Source of the DNA: Candidatus Pelagibacter sp.
Lineage (GTDB): Bacteria > Pseudomonadota > Alphaproteobacteria > Pelagibacterales > Pelagibacteraceae
Direction: 5' to 3'
Assembly (NCBI GenBank): GCA_028408795.1
Contig: JAOOLP010000012.1
Span: 1-24,808 of the forward strand
Length of the DNA: 24,808 nt
A program made the position numbers and the translations under genes. Numbering within the stretch: the first letter of the stretch is position 1; each line of letters opens with the position of its first letter. Below the pieces are notes generated by a model. That model saw nothing but the letters and a program-made list of their open reading frames with translations. It was not told the origin of the DNA and made no database searches. This document shows positions 1-6,579 of the stretch, in pieces.

Positions 1-37
1 GAATCATAAAGATTTGTTTAAAACAAGGGAGAATAAG

Positions 38-109
38 ATGGCTAAACGTAGAAGAAAAAAAGCTAAAAAAGCTAAAAAGAAAGCTAAAAGAAGAAGAAGA
101 AGAAGATAG
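38..109 (+). CDS. 23-residue Lys/Arg/Ala-only peptide, unknown function
   Basis: After the initiator Met the product holds only Lys (9), Arg (9) and Ala (4), ending in six Arg, so 18 of 23 residues are basic. A good Shine-Dalgarno AAGGGAG (25-31) lies six bases before the ATG, and a strong intrinsic terminator follows 21 bases after the stop, so this looks like a complete expressed small gene. Caution: the frame has no stop between the window's left edge and the ATG, so the same codons could be the basic tail of a longer protein starting outside the window. The composition suggests binding to RNA, DNA or the ribosome, as in histone H1-like tails or very small ribosomal proteins, but I recognise no family. 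It is convergent with the carD-like gene, whose product has a similar Lys-rich N-terminal tail. Confidence 0.6.
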   Translation: MAKRRRKKAKKAKKKAKRRRRRR

Positions 110-130
110 TTTCCTTTTTAAATTTTTATA

Positions 131-169
131 AACGCCCTTTTTAAATATCTTTTGAAAAGGGCGTTTTTT
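131..169 (+). terminator. Intrinsic terminator after the basic peptide gene
   Basis: An 11-bp perfect stem AACGCCCTTTT (131-141) / AAAAGGGCGTT (155-165) encloses a 13-base loop and runs into a T tract at 164-169. The T tract is on the plus strand, so it mainly serves the small peptide gene. It also sits just past the stop of the convergent carD-like gene, but the minus-strand side lacks a good U tract, so its role there is less clear. Confidence 0.88.
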
Positions 170-833
170 ATTCTGCGCCTTCTAGAATTTGAGTTCTTCC
201 AAGAGCTTTATCCATTTTTTTTTGAACATCTTCGGGACTCACTTTTAACACTGCTTCAAATTCAGATTTTAACCTTTCATAAGCTTTTTCAAAAAGCTGT
301 CTTTCAGAATACGATTGATCAGCAATAATATCTGTATTTTTATTAAGGTCTTTGACTACTTCTGCTAGTTCATAAATTTTGCCAGAATTAATTTTTTGAT
401 CATATTCCTGAGCTCGTCTGCTCCACATTGTTCTCTTTATTTTTGGTTTAGTCTTTAATATAGAGATACATTTATTAATTTGATTAATAGACGAGATTGA
501 TCGAAGTTTTGATTGTTGATTTATAGGCACGGTCAAAGTAAGTTTTTCTTTTTCTATAAAAATTTTATAAAACTGAATATCTATTTCACCAATTTTTGCT
601 TTTTCAATAGCAGTAATTTTTCCAACCCCATGTTTTGGGTAAACTACAAAATCTTTAAGATTATAAATTCGTTTTTCAGTAGGTTGTTTTTTTACCTTTT
701 TTATTTCTGGTTTTTCCTCTAATCCAGAGGAAACTGATTTTTTCTCAACTATTTTCGAATCCGTCTTGCCTTTTGACTTAAAAGTTATCGATTTCTTTTT
801 TTTAGCTTTTTTTACTTTTTTCTTTTTTGGCAT
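168..833 (-). CDS. carD: CarD/CdnL-family transcriptional regulator
   Basis: 221 residues. From about residue 55 the protein matches the CarD/CdnL/TRCF fold: a Tudor-like RNA polymerase-interaction module (DFVVYPKHGVGKI, then a segment ending TLTVPINQQSKLRSI) followed by a helical DNA-binding domain (W in KRTMWSRRAQEYDQKI, then helices with SERQLFEKAYERL). Known members bind the RNAP beta subunit and stabilise open promoter complexes, notably at rRNA and other growth-related promoters. The first 50 or so residues are an extra Lys-rich low-complexity tail: 10 of the first 14 residues are Lys. The gene is last in an operon, 5 bases after fdxA, an arrangement common in alphaproteobacteria. The start is the only Met before the basic tail. 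Confidence 0.9.
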   Translation of the reverse strand: MPKKKKVKKAKKKKSITFKSKGKTDSKIVEKKSVSSGLEEKPEIKKVKKQPTEKRIYNLKDFVVYPKHGVGKITAIEKAKIGEIDIQFYKIFIEKEKLTLTVPINQQSKLRSISSINQINKCISILKTKPKIKRTMWSRRAQEYDQKINSGKIYELAEVVKDLNKNTDIIADQSYSERQLFEKAYERLKSEFEAVLKVSPEDVQKKMDKALGRTQILEGAE

Positions 834-838
834 GTTAT

Positions 839-1180
839 TTATTTACCAGGTTTTTCAGAAAAATACTTTTCATATTTACCTTTTTCATTTTTGAATTTTT
901 CATGATCTTTCATAGGCTCTTGTTTTTTTGAAATATTAGGCCATATTGCAGAAAACTTTTTATTAATCAACAACCATTTATCCATATCTTTAACACTTTC
1001 ATCGTTGTCAGCTTTGATAGCATCGATAGGACACTCAGGTTCACACACTCCACAATCTATACATTCATCAGGATTTATAACCAAAAAATTTTCACCTTCG
1101 TAAAAACAATCTACTGGACAAACTTCTACACAGTCGGTGAGCTTACATTTGATACATTCGTCTTTAACTATATATGTCAT
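839..1180 (-). CDS. fdxA: Seven-iron ferredoxin FdxA ([3Fe-4S][4Fe-4S])
   Basis: 113 residues. The nine cysteines at 9, 12, 17, 21, 25, 40, 43, 46 and 50 match the Azotobacter vinelandii ferredoxin I pattern shifted by one. By that homology C9, C17 and C50 hold the 3Fe cluster and C21, C40, C43 and C46 the 4Fe cluster, with C12 and C25 free. The stretch [19 protein letters not shown] is typical of the family, and the C-terminal extension after about residue 60 is usual for FdxA. It is a cytoplasmic low-potential electron carrier; its partner is not visible here. The ATG overlaps the TGA of the upstream TerB-like gene (ATGA), indicating translational coupling, and the carD-like gene follows 5 bases downstream. 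Confidence 0.95.
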   Translation of the reverse strand: MTYIVKDECIKCKLTDCVEVCPVDCFYEGENFLVINPDECIDCGVCEPECPIDAIKADNDESVKDMDKWLLINKKFSAIWPNISKKQEPMKDHEKFKNEKGKYEKYFSEKPGK

Positions 1181-1566
1181 TTACTATTAATAATTTTTAA
1201 CTTTATTTCTGCGCTCATTTTATCTGGAAAATATATAAGGCCACAAATTCTTCTCATCAAATTTGACTCATATTGATCTATAGTTTTATCAGAAATTATT
1301 ATTTCCCATAAATGTTTAATTATATCTGATTTTGTTTCCTCATCATTTTTTTTAATTATGTTGGTAAAATTTAATAGTTGATTTGAATTTTTTTCAATTT
1401 CTTCAGCCTCTTTAAGAATATTTTCTTCATTATCATCTTTGAGATATGATTTTATAAATTTTTTGATCAGAACTTTTTCATCATCTGAATAAATCTCATC
1501 TATCTTAGCAGCATGAACTAATAAAGCAGTCACACCAATAACATTATTTTTATCTAAATTTTTCAT
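1177..1566 (-). CDS. TerB-like helical protein
   Basis: 129 residues, acidic and all-helical in appearance. The pattern [25 protein letters not shown] near the N-terminus and [23 protein letters not shown] further on, two helical repeats each carrying an acidic D/E cluster, is that of TerB/DjlA-type domains (tellurite resistance TerB family), which may bind metal and have no firmly known role. It overlaps the helicase gene and fdxA by 4 bases on each side (ATGA both times), so it is an integral member of the operon. In many alphaproteobacteria I remember an S4 RNA-binding protein in this place; no S4 domain is seen here. The family call is moderately sure; a function in tellurite resistance should not be inferred. 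Confidence 0.7.
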   Translation of the reverse strand: MKNLDKNNVIGVTALLVHAAKIDEIYSDDEKVLIKKFIKSYLKDDNEENILKEAEEIEKNSNQLLNFTNIIKKNDEETKSDIIKHLWEIIISDKTIDQYESNLMRRICGLIYFPDKMSAEIKLKIINSK

Positions 1567-4028
1567 TTAATATTTAAAGATAAAAGCTTTTTAAATGGAT
1601 TTTCTTTTTTGTCAAATTTAATAACCTCATTAAAAGACTTCTTTTCGCCTTTAAAAATATAAGTATCCTCACTTTTATCTTTTTTATAATTCATATAAGT
1701 CATTAATTTGTAAAAATTTTCTTTAGTGCATCCAAGTAAATTCATCATATCAGCGTTTATTTTAAATTTTCTATCTTTAGTACAATTTAAAATTTTGATG
1801 AACAATTTTTCTAAAATGTCTATTCTTACAAAGAAATCTTTAAATTTTTCAAAACCACATAATAATAAGAAGTTTTTTTCATAATTTTTATTTTGAATGA
1901 AATTCAACCCTGATTTTGGTATTTCCTCATTTTTACTTAAATCATTATATATTTTCCACAATGAAACTCTAAATTCTACTGCCTTTGGTTTTAACATTTT
2001 GGGCAAGTAAACATGATACCTACCAATTTTAATTCCCATCCCCCATAATTTTTTTCTTTCTTCTGCTGGGATTAGCTTTACAATATTTTTTATCTCACTT
2101 CTTTTTATAACTCCATTTTTTTCAAACAATTGAAAAACTAAAGCCCTGAGGTATTGGTTGTCTACTTTCTTTTTAGTTAAATTTATTAAATCTCCTAAAA
2201 TTTCATTTATATAGCTTTCAAACCATTGTTTTAAAAATTTTTCTAATTTCAACTTTGTTTCTTCTTCAAGAGCCTCATCAGCAACTATTTCTATCTCTGG
2301 GTTTAGATAATTATGACCTTTTTTAAGTCTACCTATTGGATTTCCCTTCCAAATAATTTTACTATTTGAATCGACACTTATTTCTTTACTCTTAATAATT
2401 TCGTTTACTCTTTTATCTAATTCATCTTTTACACCTCGTCTTGCAGCTTTTTTAATAGATTTAATATCAGTATCTAGAGTGTTTGATGTAAGCTCAATTA
2501 TAAATTTAAGTCCTTTAATTTCTCCGATTAGTTGACCATCTATATGAAGTTTATTCTCCTCATTAATTTCAGTATTTAAGATTAAATCCTGCTTTAAACT
2601 TCTAGATAAAATACTTATCTTTTTATCAATAAAACTTTTGGTAAGCTCTTCGTGTAACTTATCTGATAATTTGTCTTCAATATCTTTTGTTAGTTGAACC
2701 CAGTAATCAGAGTTTTCGACCCAATTTTTTTTATTAGCTACATAAGACCAAGTTCTTACATTAGATAACCTATGGGATAACAAATCCACATTTCCATGAT
2801 CTTTTTCCAAACCTTTCAACTGTTCTTTCATAAATTTACTTGGAATTCTTTTTTTCCTAGTTGATAAAAATTGAAAAACTTTGTCTACAATATTTATATG
2901 TTGACCATACGCTTTTTTTTCAAAATCTGGTATTTGACAACATTCCCAAAGAAGCTCTAGATTCTTATGGTAAATAATATTGTTAGCACCTTTTTTCAAA
3001 AAGTGTCTTAATACACTTTCATCCAAGGAGTCATTAGTTCTTAAAAGATTTCTCTTGTTTGGCTTTAATTCAAGAGAAGCAATAAGTTTATCAGGTTTTT
3101 CGAAATTAAGTTTGGAATTCCTCCAATAAATCATTTTAGTTTCTGGTAAATGATGTTTCTCAATATTCTCTATTTCATCAGAGTTTAAATTTTCACAGTC
3201 TCCAGATGTTCCAAAAAAACCATCATTTTTAAATCGACCTGCACGCCCTGCAATTTGTGATAGTTCTATTAAGTTTAATCTTCTAGTTTTTTTTCCATCG
3301 AATTTTTTTAAATTTGAAAAATAAATTTCATTAATATCCATGTTCAGACCCATACCGATAGCGTCTGTTGCAATTAAATAATCAACATCTCCAGACTGAT
3401 AAAGACCTACTTGAGAGTTTCTTGTTTTTGGACTTAAAGAACCCATGATTACAGCAGCTCCTCCTTTTTGTCTACGAACCAATTCAGCTATCGCATAAAC
3501 TTCTTCAATCGAAAATGCTATAATTGCAGCTTTTCTATCTAGTCTTGATATCTTTTTATAACCAGCATAACTTAATTTAGAAAACCTCTCTTTTTTTTGA
3601 AATTCAACATTTTTAATTAGATTATTAATTATCCCTGCCATAACTTGAGAGCCTAAGAACATCGTTAACTTTAAACCTCTCGCATTTAATAATCTCTCAG
3701 TAAAAATATGTCCTCTTTCTCGATCAGCACACATTTGAATTTCATCTACTGCAACAAAGTCTACTTCTTTATTTTTTGGCATCGACTCTACCGTGCAAAT
3801 AAAAAAATTGGCCGAACTTGGTATAATTTTTTCCTCACCTGTAATTAAAGCGACTTTATCTGCACCAATTTTTTTTACACATTTGTCATAGACCTCACGG
3901 GCAAGAAGTCTTAACGGCAATCCAAATATACCAGAATTAAATTCCAACATTTTTTCTATAGCAACATGAGTTTTGCCAGTGTTAGTCGGACCTAATAAAG
4001 CGATAATTTTTTCAGAGAAATTTTCCAT
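1563..4028 (-). CDS. Suv3-like superfamily 2 RNA helicase
   Basis: 821 residues. Walker A GPTNTGKT (13-20), DEIQ box at 95-98 followed by DRERG, motif V ATDAIGMGLNM (220-230) and motif VI QIAGRAGR (258-265) identify the Suv3 branch of Ski2-like/DExH helicases. Mitochondrial Suv3 works with a 3'-exonuclease in RNA turnover, and alphaproteobacteria keep a long form annotated only as helicase. Here the helicase core occupies roughly residues 1-300 and the remaining 500 form a long Lys-rich C-terminal region of unknown role, rich in predicted helices. It is the first gene of the operon helicase > TerB-like > fdxA > carD. The ATG at 4028 directly precedes the ATP-binding motif, so no upstream start is expected. 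Substrate RNA and nuclease partner are unknown. Confidence 0.9.
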   Translation of the reverse strand: MENFSEKIIALLGPTNTGKTHVAIEKMLEFNSGIFGLPLRLLAREVYDKCVKKIGADKVALITGEEKIIPSSANFFICTVESMPKNKEVDFVAVDEIQMCADRERGHIFTERLLNARGLKLTMFLGSQVMAGIINNLIKNVEFQKKERFSKLSYAGYKKISRLDRKAAIIAFSIEEVYAIAELVRRQKGGAAVIMGSLSPKTRNSQVGLYQSGDVDYLIATDAIGMGLNMDINEIYFSNLKKFDGKKTRRLNLIELSQIAGRAGRFKNDGFFGTSGDCENLNSDEIENIEKHHLPETKMIYWRNSKLNFEKPDKLIASLELKPNKRNLLRTNDSLDESVLRHFLKKGANNIIYHKNLELLWECCQIPDFEKKAYGQHINIVDKVFQFLSTRKKRIPSKFMKEQLKGLEKDHGNVDLLSHRLSNVRTWSYVANKKNWVENSDYWVQLTKDIEDKLSDKLHEELTKSFIDKKISILSRSLKQDLILNTEINEENKLHIDGQLIGEIKGLKFIIELTSNTLDTDIKSIKKAARRGVKDELDKRVNEIIKSKEISVDSNSKIIWKGNPIGRLKKGHNYLNPEIEIVADEALEEETKLKLEKFLKQWFESYINEILGDLINLTKKKVDNQYLRALVFQLFEKNGVIKRSEIKNIVKLIPAEERKKLWGMGIKIGRYHVYLPKMLKPKAVEFRVSLWKIYNDLSKNEEIPKSGLNFIQNKNYEKNFLLLCGFEKFKDFFVRIDILEKLFIKILNCTKDRKFKINADMMNLLGCTKENFYKLMTYMNYKKDKSEDTYIFKGEKKSFNEVIKFDKKENPFKKLLSLNIK

Positions 4029-4087
4029 TCTTGTGTTAGATAAATTTTTTTATACTATATATAGATCAATGTTGAGAACAAACTAAG

Positions 4088-4116
4088 ATTAAAACATGAC
4101 CGAATCAATTTGTCAA
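4088..4116 (-). promoter_or_regulatory. Sigma70-type promoter for the helicase-fdxA-carD operon
   Basis: On the minus strand, a perfect -35 TTGACA (plus coordinates 4111-4116), a 17-base spacer and -10 TTTAAT (4088-4093, 5 of 6 to TATAAT). The implied start near 4081 gives a leader of about 50 bases before the ATG at 4028. Confidence 0.65.
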
Positions 4117-4140
4117 ATGTTCTAATTTAAAAAATTTGAA

Positions 4141-4170
4141 TTGACTTAAAACCCTTAGTCCCCGTATGGT
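4141..4170 (+). promoter_or_regulatory. Candidate sigma70-type promoter for the aminotransferase gene
   Basis: TTGACT (4141-4146), 18-base spacer, TATGGT (4165-4170). The implied start near 4177 leaves about 20 bases of leader. It lies back to back with the helicase promoter in a 170-base divergent gap that shows no other element. The -10 matches only 4 of 6 positions. Confidence 0.4.
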
Positions 4171-4198
4171 TAAAAATAGCTTTTATTAAAAAGTTATT

Positions 4199-5434
4199 AT
4201 GAAAGATCTAACTAAGAAAAATATTCTTAAGCTCAAACAATCCTCAACATTAGTAATTAATGAAAAATGTAAGCAGCTTTTAAACCAAGGAAAAAAAGTT
4301 TATCAATTTGGGTTTGGTCAGTCACCTTTTCCTGTTCCAGAAAAAATTGTAAAGGCATTAAAAGATAATGCACATAGAAAAGAGTATTTGCCTATACAAG
4401 GACTTGGTCAACTAAGAAATGCTATTTCAAAATATTTAAAAGAAAAAACTGGAGTAAATTATCCAAAAGAAAATATTGTAATTACGCCAGGCTCAAAAGA
4501 AGCAATGCTTTTACTACACGTTGCATTTAATGGGGAAATTATTTTATCTGCTCCAAGTTGGGTATCTTATGAACCACAGGCAATTATTGGTAGAAATAAA
4601 GTTCATTGGATTCAAACTTCAAGAGAAAACAATTGGTTTCCAACTGCCAAACAACTTGAAAAAAAAATCAAGACATTAAAGAAAAAAAATTTAATATTCA
4701 TTCTTAACTCTCCTAATAACCCATCTGGTACTGTATGTAAAAATTTAAAGGAACTGGCTACAGTTGCAAAAAAATACAAACTTATAGTTTTATCAGATGA
4801 AATATATACTGATCTTACTTTTTGTAATAAATATGAGTCTATTTCACAATATTATCCTGAGAGAACATTTATTAGTGGAGGATTAAGTAAATGGTGTGGA
4901 GCAGGAGGATGGAGGGTAGGATTTTTTGCTGTACCAGATAAATTATCGGAACTTTTAGAAAATATTAAAACTTTAGCAAGTGAGTCTTATTCTACTGTAA
5001 ATAGTCCTGCACAATTTGCTGCGGTCGAGGCTTACGAAGGTAATTTTGAAGAATATAAAAATAAAACAACAAATATATTAAGGTCAGTTGGAAATTATGT
5101 TTATAATAATCTTAAATCAAATAAAGTTTTAATTAACCCACCTCAAGGAGCATTTTATTTAATGCCAGAGTTTCCCAATAAAAAATTTAAAAGTTCAACT
5201 GAACTTTGTGAAGCAATTCTTGAAGATACGGGCGTTGCGATGTTACCCGCATCTGATTTTGGATTTAGCTCAAAAAAAATGTTGACCAGACTATGTTATA
5301 TTGATTTTGATGGAGCTAGATTCTTAAACTCTAATATCAATGGCAAATTGCTAGATGACAAAATTATAGAGGAGTATGCACCAAATGTGGTTGAAGGTAT
5401 CAAAAAATTATCAATTTGGGCTAAAAATCTATAA
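4199..5434 (+). CDS. PLP-dependent class I/II aminotransferase
   Basis: 411 residues, the normal size for fold-type I aminotransferases of the aspartate aminotransferase superfamily. Visible landmarks are the PLP-phosphate region PGSKEAM (97-103), the NSPNNPSG motif (170-177) that contacts the cofactor, SDEIY (199-203) with the Asp pairing the pyridine nitrogen, Schiff-base Lys231 in GGLSKWCGAGGWRVG and the GWRVG arginine. It is cytosolic (no signal peptide). Substrate cannot be read from sequence; aspartate/2-oxoglutarate is one option. The downstream neighbour is a TAXI TRAP transporter, a family with reported glutamate or 2-oxoacid ligands, so a role in using the imported compound is possible but only inferred. 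No clear Shine-Dalgarno precedes the ATG. Confidence 0.88.
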   Translation: MKDLTKKNILKLKQSSTLVINEKCKQLLNQGKKVYQFGFGQSPFPVPEKIVKALKDNAHRKEYLPIQGLGQLRNAISKYLKEKTGVNYPKENIVITPGSKEAMLLLHVAFNGEIILSAPSWVSYEPQAIIGRNKVHWIQTSRENNWFPTAKQLEKKIKTLKKKNLIFILNSPNNPSGTVCKNLKELATVAKKYKLIVLSDEIYTDLTFCNKYESISQYYPERTFISGGLSKWCGAGGWRVGFFAVPDKLSELLENIKTLASESYSTVNSPAQFAAVEAYEGNFEEYKNKTTNILRSVGNYVYNNLKSNKVLINPPQGAFYLMPEFPNKKFKSSTELCEAILEDTGVAMLPASDFGFSSKKMLTRLCYIDFDGARFLNSNINGKLLDDKIIEEYAPNVVEGIKKLSIWAKNL

Positions 5435-5443
5435 AGATTCTCT

Positions 5444-5472
5444 TTGACCTTCGTCTTCATACATAGTTAAAT
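5444..5472 (+). promoter_or_regulatory. Candidate promoter for the TAXI receptor gene
   Basis: TTGACC (5444-5449), 17-base spacer, TTAAAT (5467-5472), giving a predicted start about 20 bases before the ATG at 5499. A G-rich ribosome binding site GGGGGA (about 5489-5494) follows. This fits an independently and highly expressed binding protein gene, although the -10 matches only 4 of 6. Confidence 0.45.
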
Positions 5473-5498
5473 TATTACATAAACAAACGGGGGATCAT

Positions 5499-6503
5499 AT
5501 GAAAAAAATGATATCAATGATTTCTGCAATTTTAGTAACTTTTGCTTTATCAAGCCCGATTACTTCAATCGCGAAATCAGCAGAGTTCTTCACAATAGGA
5601 ACAGGCGGACCTACTGGAGTATACTTTCAAACAGGTAACGCTATTTGTAAAATGCTTCATAAATCAGCAATTAGTGCTGATCATGGTAGAAAAAAAGGTA
5701 CAGCTAAAGCTTATAGATGTACTGCACCTTCAACAGGTGGATCAAACTATAATATTGGACAAATCAAAGATGGTGAGTTTCAATTTGGTGTTGCTCAGTC
5801 AGACTGGCAGTATCATGCTTACAATGGTTCAAGCAAATGGGAGGGAAAACAGTTTAGTGACTTAAGAGCTGTATTTTCTGTTCATAATGAACCTTTCCAA
5901 ATTTGGGCGAGTAAAAAATCTGGAATTAAGAATTTTAAAGGCCTAAAAGGAAAAACAGTAAACATCGGTAACCCAGGTTCTGGTCAAAGAGGAACTATGG
6001 AAGAATTAATGAAAGCTATGGGAGCAGATATGAGTATGTTCAAAGCAACTACTGAACTTACTTCTTCTGAACAAGTAAAAGCTCTTTGTGATGGTAAAAT
6101 AGATGCGTTTGGTTATTCTGTAGGATTTCCAAATGGAGCTATGGAACAAGCAGCAACTTGTAAAGCAAAAGCCAGCCCAATTAATTTAACTGGTGCACCA
6201 GTTCAAGGTTTAATTGATGGAGCAGACTATTATGCTAAAGCAGTTATTCCAAAAGGAACTTACTCTAACCAGAAAAAAGACGCTACAACATTTGGTGTAA
6301 AAGCTACAGTTGTTACAAGCGCTAATGTTTCAGAAGAACTTGTATACTTAGTTACAAAAGCAGTTATGGAAAACTTTGATGATTTCAGAGCTCAACATCC
6401 TGCATTTGGACCTCTGGAAAAGAAAAATATGATAGCTGATGGATTATCGGCTCCATTACATCCAGGTGCAATTAAGTATTACAAAGAAGCTGGATTAATG
6501 TAA
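5499..6503 (+). CDS. TAXI-family TRAP transporter solute-binding protein
   Basis: 334 residues. A Sec signal peptide (MKKM, hydrophobic segment to about residue 21, cleavage around 25-28) is followed by the TAXI hallmark FTIGTGGPTGVYFQTGNAIC. Further typical segments are FGVAQSDWQYHAYNG, GKTVNIGNPGSGQRGTMEEL and a C-terminal LHPGAIKYYKEAGL. It is a periplasmic receptor that captures a solute and delivers it to the fused TRAP permease encoded 76 bases downstream; uptake is driven by an ion gradient rather than ATP. Several Cys in the mature part could form disulfides. The strong G-rich ribosome binding site and the hairpin after the stop suggest high separate expression. The ligand is unknown; glutamate, other amino acids or dicarboxylates are known for the family. 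Confidence 0.93.
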   Translation: MKKMISMISAILVTFALSSPITSIAKSAEFFTIGTGGPTGVYFQTGNAICKMLHKSAISADHGRKKGTAKAYRCTAPSTGGSNYNIGQIKDGEFQFGVAQSDWQYHAYNGSSKWEGKQFSDLRAVFSVHNEPFQIWASKKSGIKNFKGLKGKTVNIGNPGSGQRGTMEELMKAMGADMSMFKATTELTSSEQVKALCDGKIDAFGYSVGFPNGAMEQAATCKAKASPINLTGAPVQGLIDGADYYAKAVIPKGTYSNQKKDATTFGVKATVVTSANVSEELVYLVTKAVMENFDDFRAQHPAFGPLEKKNMIADGLSAPLHPGAIKYYKEAGLM

Positions 6504-6522
6504 TCTAACTTTTAGTTTTATT

Positions 6523-6557
6523 AAAAAAGGCCCAATATTTCTTGGGCCTTTTTTTTT
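6523..6557 (+). terminator. Intrinsic terminator/attenuator between TRAP receptor and permease genes
   Basis: A 13-bp stem AAAAAAGGCCCAA (6523-6535) / TTGGGCCTTTTTT (6542-6554) with a 6-base loop and a T tract to 6557. It lies inside the gap between two genes that must work together, so it probably ends most receptor transcripts and lets a minority read into the permease gene. Confidence 0.92.
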
Positions 6558-6579
6558 AGAATAATGTATCTTAAGTGAA

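Noticed and set aside
513..722. A 69-codon Phe-rich plus-strand frame inside the carD-like gene
   Set aside because: It is the complement of the Lys-rich tail of the CarD protein; poly-Phe follows directly from poly-Lys codons on the other strand.
791..833. PKKKKV at the start of the CarD-like protein resembles a nuclear localisation signal
   Set aside because: Chance similarity in a Lys-rich tail of a bacterial protein; basic nucleic acid contact is a simpler reading.
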